From IMG/VR virus record IMGVR_UViG_3300011113_000805, positions 62,001-126,000 of that record: a stretch of 64,000 bases of DNA, one strand, 5' to 3'. A program made the position numbers and the translations under genes. The DNA comes from a virus. Every line of letters begins with the position of its first letter. Positions within the stretch are counted from its first letter, which is position 1. Positions 8,497-17,244 of this stretch are shown here, piece by piece. The notes beneath the pieces are model-generated. The model was not told where the DNA came from and ran no database searches. It was given only the letters and a program-made list of their open reading frames with translations.

Positions 8497-9325
8497 AAAA
8501 GAATGTTGCTCCCAACGGGATGCGCACCTCCGACATCTCCGAGCAAGCGGGACAGTCCATATGCGACTTCATGTCAATTCCAGGTTCAGCCTGATCAATT
8601 GTTTGCCTGAGAAAGAGAGAGTCTCTAGCCGGAAGAGACCTGATAAATGACCCAATAAGGGCCTTGTCACTCTTTCCTTCAACCTCAACAATTGAGAACT
8701 GGAGGCGGGTTGTTACCAAGTTGTCAGCCATACCACCGGCTTTCTTCTTTCTTTCAGAGATGAGCATAATCTCCTCTTCATCGGCACCAGTGAGAAACTT
8801 AAACTTTACTCTCTTCTTGGTGATAGGTAGCGTCACCTCAAAGAGGTTGGCACCAAACTGCACAGGTTGCAACTCCAAAGGCTTGATTTCAAGCTCCGAT
8901 AGGTTGAAAGTCTGCTTCGACTTTGTGCTACATGCAGGACATTCAACCTCTACATTATAGTCGGCCCCGTAACCGGTAATACGAAGTGCGACCATCAATG
9001 CATTACGGTCACCTGACAACATCTTTGTAACATCAATTCTCTTATCTACCAGACAGCTCTTGATGAGTTCGGTGATGACAGTGCCCTTCTTGATGAGTGC
9101 CTTTGAGGTAAGAATGTCCTCCTCACGAGCAGTCATTGCCCTAACATCAACTGTCTCACAGCCGTGCAATGGAGAGTCCGATGGATATGTCAAGCCCCTC
9201 GATGGAAGTGGCACAGCTTCCACTGGAATTTCGAAACCAAAATCATCCTTCATCACATCTCGAACAGGAACACCTGGGCCGGCCCCACCCGTAAATACAC
9301 CGTTACGCTCATTTCTTTCAGACAA
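8477..9325 (-). CDS. gp26-family baseplate/tail chaperone protein with two zinc knuckles
   Basis: A 282-aa protein resembling the T4 gp26-type 'base plate protein' family. It has an N-terminal 'PLPSRGLTYP' patch (about residues 39-48) and two CPAC pairs, at C129/C132 and C258/C261, which probably bind one zinc. It ends in FFWPDAGR. The start is TTG at 9325 with a GGAGG ribosome-binding site 5 bases away. That site lies inside the 3' arm of a perfect 13-bp hairpin (9327-9363), so initiation is probably restrained. Its position between tube and tape measure, and a +1-frame extension overlapping its end, suggest it acts as a tail assembly chaperone rather than only as a hub component. Confidence 0.8.
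   Translation of the reverse strand: MSERNERNGVFTGGAGPGVPVRDVMKDDFGFEIPVEAVPLPSRGLTYPSDSPLHGCETVDVRAMTAREEDILTSKALIKKGTVITELIKSCLVDKRIDVTKMLSGDRNALMVALRITGYGADYNVEVECPACSTKSKQTFNLSELEIKPLELQPVQFGANLFEVTLPITKKRVKFKFLTGADEEEIMLISERKKKAGGMADNLVTTRLQFSIVEVEGKSDKALIGSFIRSLPARDSLFLRQTIDQAEPGIDMKSHMDCPACSEMSEVRIPLGATFFWPDAGR
8494..8502 (-). other. Candidate +1 slippery site (TTC TTT TGG)
   Basis: In the zero frame the minus strand reads ACA TTC TTT TGG CCT. A ribosome with TTT in the P site can slip one base forward onto another TTT and then read GGC CTG ACG, entering the extension frame. The zero frame ends about eight codons later. A -1 shift here meets TGA almost at once, so only +1 (or -2) gives a product. 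Confidence 0.45.
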
Positions 9326-9363
9326 GATTGCCTCCGATAGCTTTGTAGATTATCGGAGGCAAT
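9326..9363 (-). promoter_or_regulatory. Hairpin burying the ribosome-binding site of the gp26-like gene
   Basis: Positions 9327-9339 and 9351-9363 are perfect 13-base inverted repeats (ATTGCCTCCGATA and its complement) with an 11-base loop. On the coding strand the 3' arm is TATCGGAGGCAAT, followed by C and the TTG start, so the GGAGG ribosome-binding site is fully paired. There is no T-run after the stem, which argues against a terminator. It would lower translation of the chaperone-like gene relative to the tube gene just upstream, or let another factor control it. Confidence 0.7.
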
Positions 9364-9389
9364 CGATGAATGTTAAATGCTATCGTGAA

Positions 9390-9878
9390 TCAGTATTGGA
9401 GGACACAGTTGTCCATCTGTAAGGTAAGGTTGATTTCGGCAGGAGCCTCGTCTTCGTAGGAGACATCACCAAAGGTGGCATTGGTGATCTGTGCTCCTTT
9501 GATGTCCCAAAGTTCTACCACAGTGCCAATTGGATCAAGCATTTTTAGCTGGAGATCGCGCTTGTAGAAGTCGGCATAGCCTGCACGACCGGAGACAGTC
9601 TCCATATGTGTGCGAATCCACTCCATCACCTGCTGAGCACCTGAGGGTGCAATGGGATCATAGAGTGTGACCGCCATTGTGCTGAACTTGGCTTTACCAG
9701 CAACATAGCGAACTGTGTTAATCCAGTGAATTTCCTGTTGTCCTACTTCGATAGTAGGACGGGCTGCCGTCTTCACGAGGAATGCGTCGATTCCCTCAAT
9801 TGCCAGAACCCATCGAAACTTACGCTTGGGCTCAAAGCGATTAGGAAGCATATCGGTAACTGAAAGTGTCTCTGCCAT
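9390..9878 (-). CDS. Tail tube protein (gp19-like)
   Basis: A 162-aa protein of the T4 gp19 tail tube type, close to gp19 in size (163 aa). Visible features are NRFEPKRKFRWVLAIEGIDA near the start, the 'GQQEIHWINTVRYVAGKAKF' region, a central DPIAPSGAQQVMEWIR helix and a beta-rich C-terminus ending in LQMDNCVLQY. Six copies per ring form the inner tube through which DNA passes. It follows the second sheath gene with an AGGAG ribosome-binding site and has its own promoter-like element (GTGAATAGATA) 17 bases before the ATG, as expected for one of the most abundant virion proteins. Confidence 0.93.
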   Translation of the reverse strand: MAETLSVTDMLPNRFEPKRKFRWVLAIEGIDAFLVKTAARPTIEVGQQEIHWINTVRYVAGKAKFSTMAVTLYDPIAPSGAQQVMEWIRTHMETVSGRAGYADFYKRDLQLKMLDPIGTVVELWDIKGAQITNATFGDVSYEDEAPAEINLTLQMDNCVLQY

Positions 9879-9894
9879 TTTAACTCCTTGTCAT

Positions 9895-9905
9895 TATCTA
9901 TTCAC
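9895..9905 (-). promoter_or_regulatory. Late-promoter-like element before tail tube gene
   Basis: The minus strand reads GTGAATAGATA, identical to the element at 8214-8224. It ends 17 bases before the tube ATG, and an AGGAG ribosome-binding site lies between. Confidence 0.55.
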
Positions 9906-9914
9906 AAGCTGGGC

Positions 9915-12821
9915 TCAAATCTCAACATTGGGATTGGAAACCACAAAGTCGAGTGAGATGAACTCGACAGACCGTGTGGGCTGGATGAAGATCTTGCCAC
10001 GAATGGTGTTGTTCTCCACATCAGCTTGTGTCGTTGTGGTTGTGTCGATCTTCACACGGTACCGATCCACACCCTGCTGGGCCTGAATCTGCTTCAAGAT
10101 TGGATCGACAAGGGCTGAGAACCGAGCAAGGGTAGCGGCACGGTTAGGCTCAAAGAGGATAGAGTTGGCAATGTTTCTCACCTTCCTACGAAGGTCGATG
10201 AGAAGACGACGAACATTGACCCTGTCAAGAGCTGATGCTCGAGCCAAGAGTGTCTTCTGTCCATAGACAACCGGACCAACTGAACCTGGCAATGTTGTAA
10301 TAGGATTAATGTCATTGTCATATAGGACATCAAGGTTATCACGATTGAGCTTCGTCTGCACTTCCACGACTGTGGAGAGTGCTCCACGTGTAAATCCTGC
10401 AGGGGCAAACCAAGGATAAGCAAGTGCATCATTCATGGCGAAAGCACCCAGGACCGCAACCGAAGGTGGGCAGACAAGATTGGTTCTTGTTGCCGGATCA
10501 GTCATCACAACATCCGGAAAGTAGGCCGCGGCAAAGGAAGTGTCAAGTGTCCTGTTTCTTAGACCATTCGCAGTGAGTCCCACCGAGACGGTTTCAACGG
10601 AGGAGGTGATGACCGAATCACTGATATTTCTCTCCTCAATGTCCATGATGTAAATGGCATCGAAACGAGATGTAACGGCATCAATCGCATAGTCAGTAAC
10701 ACCTGGCTCACGAATACCTGGAATTGCAAGGATCTGGATGTCGGCGAAAGCCTTGTCGGCCAGAACATCAATTGCCTTCCTGTAGGCGGCAACTGTATTG
10801 CCTGCTGGACCACCCTGTGTTGCCGTGAAATCCATCTCACGAGCTGCGGCATTGTTGAGGAGATTTGCACGATCACCATTGAAGATGTTGGTGCCGTTGA
10901 AACCGCCTTGGACAAAGAAGGAGAACTTCAGGTACCTGCGAGTTGTGAAATCAGCAAAGTCTGAAACATTAATGAATCTTGCAGGTGCTGCAGCTCCTAA
11001 TGTACCATCTCTACGATAGGATGCTGATGCCCAAAGGTTGGGATTAGGATACCCAGTAAGTGATGAGGTGTCTGCCACTCTCACCTTTGTCAATGAGAAG
11101 AGGTTATTGTTATATGTGTCAGCACCGGCACTAGTCCATGGAACAGCTGAAACTGTAAAGTAGTTGCTAAAATACTTGGTCATCGAAGATACGGTATTGT
11201 CAGCATATGTGTTCTTGTTAGGTTCACTAACAGAGTCATTTACCTCAAACTGAACACCCCAATGGAAGTAAGGTGTTGTTGTTGCTGCTGTGCCGGTTCC
11301 AAGGGCAATTGTTCTACGCATAGGAACAGGAAGCATCTTCACATTATTGATACGAGTTAGCTGATTTGCACCTGCAATATTAAGGTAGTTAACACCTCTA
11401 AATCCAAGTGGTAGAGCATCAGCTGGGATTTCCTGGTTCTCGACTTCAGCAGGAATTTCGAGCCTAATATAGGAGGAGAGATTAGGATAGTTTCCTTCTA
11501 CAACAAGCTTCTGTGCCCCTGCTGCCCTATCAAAGTCATAGTAAGTCTTAGTATCACCAATGACTTTTCCAATATACCTCTCAGAAGCAGGATTCAATGT
11601 GAGACCAATAAAGCTCTCTAGCACCTGTGGTGTATCATCCGTGTCTTCAAACTCCCTCACAAAGAGTGAGAAAGAACCGTATTCTGATGTGGGATCGGTA
11701 GATGGTGTAATGTTACTGATAGAGATCTTAAACTTGGTGTTAGCATATGTGCCATCATCAAGTGAATGAACCCGGAAGAGATCGACAGGTGATCCACCAA
11801 AATCCTGTGAGATAACCATTGGTGAGAATGCAGCCTGGAAACGATCCTCAAATCCCTCGAAGTTAGGAACCGTAGTTGAGCCTGTGTTGAAGGCCTGTGA
11901 CCCGGTGAGAATGAAGGCAATCTCTTCAGAGACACCTGCAATGTTTCCACCGTCACCATTCGTGATATTTCCTGTACCTGTCACAACAGTATATGCACGA
12001 TATGCATCATATGATGTATAGAGATAGTGACCGGCCTGTTCGGTCTTTGTAGGATCTGTATTGAAGATCTCAGCAAAATAGTTTGGAGCTTGTGGATCGA
12101 AAGAAGCCGTTACAATATTGGGATATGTTGCAGTTGCCTTGTGTCCGCTAAGAAGCAGAACAAACTCTTGAATACCAGCTGCAGATAGTTTAACTGCTCC
12201 TGTCATAAATCCAAACACTGTGTTTGGAACAGCAGTTGCAGGAAGGTCATTACTAGTGACACCTGAAGATGAGAGGACAGGAAGAACACCTGATGGTGCA
12301 AAGATGACACCGCGAAGGACAGGAATTGAGTTTGCTGATGTCTGTGCGCCGGCCTCTGAGAAAATAGTGACCCCACTTGACTCTGACATATAGCAACCAA
12401 GGAAGAATGTACGGCCTGTGTAATTGCCAAGTGCGTATGGATTTGCACCAAGATCACCATTTGCCTGTACTTGTCTATCACCAACAACGAAGCCTGCGTT
12501 GGTCACCTTTCCTGCATTGTCACCAGCATTGGATGTTCTGATCTTTCCATCACCGGCGCCTAATATTCTAACATAAGTTCCTGCTCTGGCAGTTCTGAGC
12601 CACTCGTTCATTGCAAGTGGTCCAAACTTCTCACCATCTGTAGGGCCAAACTTGTTAACAAAGTCGGTAAAGTTTGCCACGGTGACCGGAACGAATGCTG
12701 GGCCCCTGAGTGAAGTTCCAATAACACCTGCAGGAACTCCCTGAGGTGCTGCGCTAGTAGGCCCTGAGAGATCGATCTCGCGGGTTCCAACGCCCGGGCT
12801 CTTGAATGTGAGTTCTGCCAT
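9915..12821 (-). CDS. Tail sheath protein, copy 2 (gp18-like, 968 aa)
   Basis: A 968-aa contractile sheath subunit. The N-terminus (TFKSPGVGTREIDL, then GVIGTSLRGPAFVPVTVANF) and the C-terminal core (YGQKTLLARASALDRVNVRR, then PTRSVEFISLDFVVS) are hallmarks of gp18 and related sheaths. It is about 300 residues longer than T4 gp18 (659 aa), the surplus being in the middle, where sheaths carry surface-exposed domains. It is a diverged tandem paralogue of the gene at 12847-15924, with which it shares both ends. The ATG has an AGGAG ribosome-binding site and a GTGATAAATA element 20 bases upstream. Confidence 0.93.
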   Translation of the reverse strand: MAELTFKSPGVGTREIDLSGPTSAAPQGVPAGVIGTSLRGPAFVPVTVANFTDFVNKFGPTDGEKFGPLAMNEWLRTARAGTYVRILGAGDGKIRTSNAGDNAGKVTNAGFVVGDRQVQANGDLGANPYALGNYTGRTFFLGCYMSESSGVTIFSEAGAQTSANSIPVLRGVIFAPSGVLPVLSSSGVTSNDLPATAVPNTVFGFMTGAVKLSAAGIQEFVLLLSGHKATATYPNIVTASFDPQAPNYFAEIFNTDPTKTEQAGHYLYTSYDAYRAYTVVTGTGNITNGDGGNIAGVSEEIAFILTGSQAFNTGSTTVPNFEGFEDRFQAAFSPMVISQDFGGSPVDLFRVHSLDDGTYANTKFKISISNITPSTDPTSEYGSFSLFVREFEDTDDTPQVLESFIGLTLNPASERYIGKVIGDTKTYYDFDRAAGAQKLVVEGNYPNLSSYIRLEIPAEVENQEIPADALPLGFRGVNYLNIAGANQLTRINNVKMLPVPMRRTIALGTGTAATTTPYFHWGVQFEVNDSVSEPNKNTYADNTVSSMTKYFSNYFTVSAVPWTSAGADTYNNNLFSLTKVRVADTSSLTGYPNPNLWASASYRRDGTLGAAAPARFINVSDFADFTTRRYLKFSFFVQGGFNGTNIFNGDRANLLNNAAAREMDFTATQGGPAGNTVAAYRKAIDVLADKAFADIQILAIPGIREPGVTDYAIDAVTSRFDAIYIMDIEERNISDSVITSSVETVSVGLTANGLRNRTLDTSFAAAYFPDVVMTDPATRTNLVCPPSVAVLGAFAMNDALAYPWFAPAGFTRGALSTVVEVQTKLNRDNLDVLYDNDINPITTLPGSVGPVVYGQKTLLARASALDRVNVRRLLIDLRRKVRNIANSILFEPNRAATLARFSALVDPILKQIQAQQGVDRYRVKIDTTTTTQADVENNTIRGKIFIQPTRSVEFISLDFVVSNPNVEI

Positions 12822-12840
12822 GGATGCTCCTAATCTTTCT

Positions 12841-12850
12841 TATTTATCAC
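12841..12850 (-). promoter_or_regulatory. Late-promoter-like element before second sheath gene
   Basis: The minus strand reads GTGATAAATA, overlapping the stop of the upstream sheath gene and ending 20 bases before the ATG at 12821. It differs from T4 TATAAATA by the first base only. Confidence 0.5.
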
Positions 12851-15800
12851 TCAAACGAGACGCCTGAAGGCGTAATTACGAAGTCGATGGCAATGAACTC
12901 CACCGTCTTGGTCGGAACTATAACAATCTTACCATTAAGTCTATTCTGTTCAGCATCTTGAGGTGTGTTATTGGTGTCATCCATAATGACCCTGAACTTC
13001 TCGATACCGGCCTGTGCCTGGATCAGTGAGAGCTGAGGATTGACGGATGCAATAAACCGCGAGCGGACAGCCGGTGTATTCTGCTCAAAGAGGATACCAC
13101 CGGCGGCCTGACTGACAACCCTCTTAACTTCCAACAAGAGTCTGCGAACATTAACCCTGTCAAGTGCTGATTTCTTCAATTGTAGTGTCTTCTGCCCAAA
13201 GATGACGAATCCACCAGATGGGAATGTTGCAATGGGATTGATCCTTGCATCGTACAAGGTGTCCCTGTCACCCTGGTTGAGTCGCACCTGGACGTTATTG
13301 ACGAAGTCAAGTGCAGCCCTGTTAAAACCTGCAGGGGCAAACCATGGGTAAGCAACCCGGTCATTGAAAGCAATTGCGCCCATTGCGGCAACTGATGCAG
13401 GAACCTTCACACGACGAGCCAGCGCATTATCAGTGATATAGACATCCGGAAAGTATGTAGTGGCATAGTTGTTATCAACATTCAAGGAGACGAATGTCTC
13501 TGATGTCTGCCTAACTGATGGGCGCCGACCGGTGGTATCATCGAATATCCGGACACCGTTATCATCATATGAGGGGATATCCCTAACAAACATCGCCAGT
13601 GAGTAATCACGAGCAGCGTCCTGCGCATAAGTTGTGACCAGGGCTTCCCTGATGCCTGGGATTGCAAGCAGATTAATGTTTGACGAGATCTCATCAGTCA
13701 TTATATCAGTTGCTGTCCTGTAGGCATTGACAATATTGTTAGAAACTCCGGCACCGGCTGCATTAGTAACTAGTCCATCCTCGACGGCTCCGGAAGCCTT
13801 ACCACCAGTCTCTGTCGATGAGGCCTTGTCATTCATTAGACGATTGTCCCTGTCCAGAATGTTGAGACCATCAAATCCGCCATAGAAGACTGTAGTGAAC
13901 TTGTTGAATGCAGCAAACCTGTTGAAGACAACTGATGAAGAGGCCACAAGGGTTGCCATTGTCACCCTATCGCCTGAGGCGTAATTGACTCTGTAGTCAA
14001 TAGGTGAAGGCTGACCATTTCTAACATAGGCGGCCTCACGCATATGCACCTCGGCAGTGCCGGTGACTGCTGAGATTGTAGTGTTTGCCAGTGCAACACG
14101 TGAGAGACTGAACTTGTTAGCGTTGAAGGCATCAGCTGCAGATCCAGTAACCAGAACATCTTGCTTAAAGATACCCTGGAATTTCGTGTAGCTCTTCACC
14201 AGGTTGTTTTCTAGTGTTCCTGCGTTATAGTTGAGGACAGCATTCTTCACGGAAGAAGTCGTTGGCATTGACTGCACGACAACACCCCAGTAGAGACGTG
14301 AGTCGGCGCGCTCATTAGGACCAGGAGCACCAATGTTACCATCAGTTTCACTCATCGTTCCCTTTGTCACCTTGAACCGGAAGGGCAAGGGTGGAAGAAC
14401 AGATGCAGTCAGCGGGAGAGCAGTTCCATCACCACCGAAGAGCCTGGGGCTACCAGTGAATGTTGTTCCACCAAATGTCAGTGAACCTGCGTAGTCAGTC
14501 AAAGAGTCAGTTGTCTTGAGAACGGGAATTCCTCTGAACCCGAAAGGTAGCGCGGCAGGTGGTACCTGCGCAGACTCAATAAGGGGATTCATCACAACCC
14601 TGAAATTGACGCTCCTGTTAGGGTACTTGCCTGAGATGATAAGGCGACGCTCGGACTGCTCATCGGCATCAAAGTTCCACTGGACTTTCTTGTCACCAAT
14701 TGCGCGTGCAATGTAGTTTTCGGCTCGAGGATTCAAGCTAAGAGCAGGATAGTACTCGAGTCCTTGTGGATTAAAGTCATCATCTCCAAATTGTCTTAGA
14801 ATAACATCGAAGGTACCATAAGGTTGATCAGGATCTGTGCTAGCCTGAATGTTCGCAATGGAGACCTTTAGTTTGTCATTGGCATACTCACCATCGGAGA
14901 TTGCCTCAAAGTGGAAGAGGTCATACTCATATGCACCGAAGGGCTGTGAGATGAAGGATGGTGTCTGGGGGGTTGTGAAACGAGTATCGTACCTGCCAAA
15001 AGCCGTCCTGTATGCTGAAGTACTTCCTGAGAGGATTGCAACCGTAGGATCTGTCACGGCAGTGCCTGTCATTACAGGTGCTAGCTCTTTCTCGACAGGA
15101 AAATCCAGGTAAAGCAGGTGTTTCTTAGAGGCAAAGAGATCAGGGTCGGTGTTGAGTACTCGTGAGACATATGCGGAGTCACTTGGATCAAGTGATGCGG
15201 TAAGGATCCTGACACCAGCAAAGCCATCATCACTATCAAAGCTTGACCCGGCTGCCGAGGAGATGATGAGCTTGAACCTTCTGGCAAGACCTGCTGTGTT
15301 GTTATCTGGGCCTAATGAAGCAGTTGTTGCCGCAGGTGAGAATGTCTTGTCAAAGGGGGCCACCTGAATACGAGTACCGGATGCAGGAAAGATCACCGCC
15401 CTGACAAGATTGACATTGTCTCCGCCGGTTCCGTCAACACTGAATGTAGGATTGTCAGTAAAGATCGGAAAGCCCTCTGCCTCCGTGGGGCCGGCAGTTG
15501 AGGCTGAAATATAGTGGCGTGCCACAAGAAACTGTACAGTGGAGTCGGAGTAGGGTGTACTTGCTGCTGTTGAAGCTGCAGGGGTGATCTTGAATCCTGC
15601 GCTCTTCACGGTACCATTAGTGATGGTGTCACTAATGTCAGAAGCATTGGAATTTGCACCACCACCAAGCACTCTGAGGAATGTTAGTGACTGTTTGTGC
15701 TTCAAGAACTCATTAACAGCATAGGGTGCAAATCGCTGTGGATCCAGGTCACCAAACCTGGCTGTAAAGTCTGTTATCGTCGCAAGGGTGACTGGCACGA

Positions 15801-15924
15801 ATGCGGGCCCCTTTTGTGATGTACCAATGACACCACCTGGAACGCCGACGGGCTGCTGAGCACCGGCAACGAGCTCGATCTCCTGCTCGTAAAAACCTGG
15901 GGATCTGAAAGTTTGCTCGGCCAT
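12847..15924 (-). CDS. Tail sheath protein, copy 1 (gp18-like, 1025 aa)
   Basis: A 1025-aa sheath subunit starting MAEQTFRSPGFYEQEIEL. I chose the ATG at 15924 because AGGAG lies 7 bases before it; the frame could extend 10 codons upstream without a ribosome-binding site. GVIGTSQKGPAFVPVTLATI near the start and FGQKTLQLKKSALDRVNVRR near the end match the sheath fold. It aligns with the next gene at both termini but the long middle parts differ, so the pair looks like an old duplication. Sheath subunits wrap the tube and drive contraction. Two full-length copies could form a mixed sheath or be used in different parts of the tail. Confidence 0.93.
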   Translation of the reverse strand: MAEQTFRSPGFYEQEIELVAGAQQPVGVPGGVIGTSQKGPAFVPVTLATITDFTARFGDLDPQRFAPYAVNEFLKHKQSLTFLRVLGGGANSNASDISDTITNGTVKSAGFKITPAASTAASTPYSDSTVQFLVARHYISASTAGPTEAEGFPIFTDNPTFSVDGTGGDNVNLVRAVIFPASGTRIQVAPFDKTFSPAATTASLGPDNNTAGLARRFKLIISSAAGSSFDSDDGFAGVRILTASLDPSDSAYVSRVLNTDPDLFASKKHLLYLDFPVEKELAPVMTGTAVTDPTVAILSGSTSAYRTAFGRYDTRFTTPQTPSFISQPFGAYEYDLFHFEAISDGEYANDKLKVSIANIQASTDPDQPYGTFDVILRQFGDDDFNPQGLEYYPALSLNPRAENYIARAIGDKKVQWNFDADEQSERRLIISGKYPNRSVNFRVVMNPLIESAQVPPAALPFGFRGIPVLKTTDSLTDYAGSLTFGGTTFTGSPRLFGGDGTALPLTASVLPPLPFRFKVTKGTMSETDGNIGAPGPNERADSRLYWGVVVQSMPTTSSVKNAVLNYNAGTLENNLVKSYTKFQGIFKQDVLVTGSAADAFNANKFSLSRVALANTTISAVTGTAEVHMREAAYVRNGQPSPIDYRVNYASGDRVTMATLVASSSVVFNRFAAFNKFTTVFYGGFDGLNILDRDNRLMNDKASSTETGGKASGAVEDGLVTNAAGAGVSNNIVNAYRTATDIMTDEISSNINLLAIPGIREALVTTYAQDAARDYSLAMFVRDIPSYDDNGVRIFDDTTGRRPSVRQTSETFVSLNVDNNYATTYFPDVYITDNALARRVKVPASVAAMGAIAFNDRVAYPWFAPAGFNRAALDFVNNVQVRLNQGDRDTLYDARINPIATFPSGGFVIFGQKTLQLKKSALDRVNVRRLLLEVKRVVSQAAGGILFEQNTPAVRSRFIASVNPQLSLIQAQAGIEKFRVIMDDTNNTPQDAEQNRLNGKIVIVPTKTVEFIAIDFVITPSGVSFE

Positions 15925-15958
15925 TATTGGTCTCCTAAGAGTTTCGTAACTCAATAGT

Positions 15959-15968
15959 TATGTATTAC
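15959..15968 (-). promoter_or_regulatory. Late-promoter-like element before first sheath gene
   Basis: The minus strand reads GTAATACATA, the same 10-mer found before the scaffold gene. It ends 35 bases before the sheath ATG. Confidence 0.5.
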
Positions 15969-15993
15969 TGTAGAGTGCTAACCAACACAAAAA

Positions 15994-17244
15994 TCACAAC
16001 TTTGCGAAGGTGTCAATCGAAATAGTTTGCTCACCCTTCTGTGGAGAGACATCAGTAACCTTAGCTGCGACCCTGCCAGGCTTTCCTGTCACTGGATCAC
16101 TCTCCCAGACGACCCTTCGTGTACGCGATGGAATTTTTCCGACATTCCCCACAGCAGAATCATCAGGTCTAAGATCTCCTGTGAGAAGTGAGACATCGTT
16201 CCTGTCGGCTCCTCCATAGGCTTCGGCAGCCGACTTGCCACCCTCGGCAACTGACGCAGAGGGCCTGACGTTATCATCTGTTGCAACTTCTGAGAGGATG
16301 AATGGTTCCACCTTCCCACTAATGAGGGGTGTCTCCTGTACCCTCTCAGAGTCACCGATGTATGTTCCGAATGACACAGTAGGGGCTGATATGTAAGACC
16401 TGATTCCGGACGGAATGCCTTCAATCTCAGGCAAGATAAGATATCCCGGGACCTCTGCGCTGATGGTGGCTTTGACTAAGCGCTCCTCATCATTGAAGTT
16501 GTCAAAATTGTTTCCGGAGCTGAAAGTCTGATCAAAGTAAGCGACAAACCAGTATCCCTTCTTGGTGGTGATCTTTATGCTGCGATGGCCATTAACATAA
16601 GCTCCCAGGAGGACAGTCATCATCTCATTGAGCTGCCCAACATACTGAGCCCAGAAAGTAATCTCGTACTTTACAGTAAAGTACTTTGGCATTGGAATGA
16701 CAATGGTCTCATAGAGGCCGCGCTGGAGATCAGGTTGCAGAAGCCGCCCGGTGGCCGTGTAGTAATTCTCATCAATGTTGGTGAGGATACCAGCTCCTGG
16801 ACCCGATCCATTTCGAAGTCCTTGAGTATTCTGTATCGTCTGCCAGAGAGGATCTTCGGCCGAAACCCTCTTTCTGATGACCATCTCATTAAAGTACTCC
16901 GAGACACCCATTCCCTTTGCGGCATTTTGGTCTATGGCTGTTCTTGCAATAGAGATGATTGGCAGAATAAGTGATCCTGCCTTATCTCGAAGAGGTGATT
17001 TTTTCGATGCTAAGGCAAATCTCTCACCGGTAGCAAAGACGACAGGTATATTCCTTCTCTCCTCGGAGTCCTTCGATGCACGATATGTGAGAGGAAGCCC
17101 ACTGTTAAAAAGCTCAAAGAAAGCCCTGTCAACGTCCTCAATTCCACAGGAAGGCAACGTAAAGTTGCGGGTGACATTGGATCCCTCATATCCGCTAGGA
17201 AGGATACCCGGAACCTCCCTTCTCTTGTCATACTTAGTCTGCAT
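15994..17244 (-). CDS. Tail terminator / sheath stabiliser (gp15-like)
   Basis: A 416-aa protein in the T4 gp15 position (after gp13 and gp14, before the sheath). The middle part, PMPKYFTVKYEITFWAQYVG followed by QLNEMMTVLLGAY, matches the gp15-type pattern of a beta strand with an aromatic 'FW' and a helix with 'Q.N.M'. gp15 forms the ring that caps tube and sheath and joins tail to neck. It is longer than T4 gp15 (272 aa), mainly in a polar C-terminal extension from about residue 290. It starts with a TAATG overlap on the gp14-like gene, so the neck genes are translated together. Confidence 0.75.
   Translation of the reverse strand: MQTKYDKRREVPGILPSGYEGSNVTRNFTLPSCGIEDVDRAFFELFNSGLPLTYRASKDSEERRNIPVVFATGERFALASKKSPLRDKAGSLILPIISIARTAIDQNAAKGMGVSEYFNEMVIRKRVSAEDPLWQTIQNTQGLRNGSGPGAGILTNIDENYYTATGRLLQPDLQRGLYETIVIPMPKYFTVKYEITFWAQYVGQLNEMMTVLLGAYVNGHRSIKITTKKGYWFVAYFDQTFSSGNNFDNFNDEERLVKATISAEVPGYLILPEIEGIPSGIRSYISAPTVSFGTYIGDSERVQETPLISGKVEPFILSEVATDDNVRPSASVAEGGKSAAEAYGGADRNDVSLLTGDLRPDDSAVGNVGKIPSRTRRVVWESDPVTGKPGRVAAKVTDVSPQKGEQTISIDTFAKL

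Noticed and set aside
9326-9363. Hairpin considered as a transcription terminator
   Set aside because: There is no T-run after the stem on the coding strand, and the stem contains the ribosome-binding site of the next gene.
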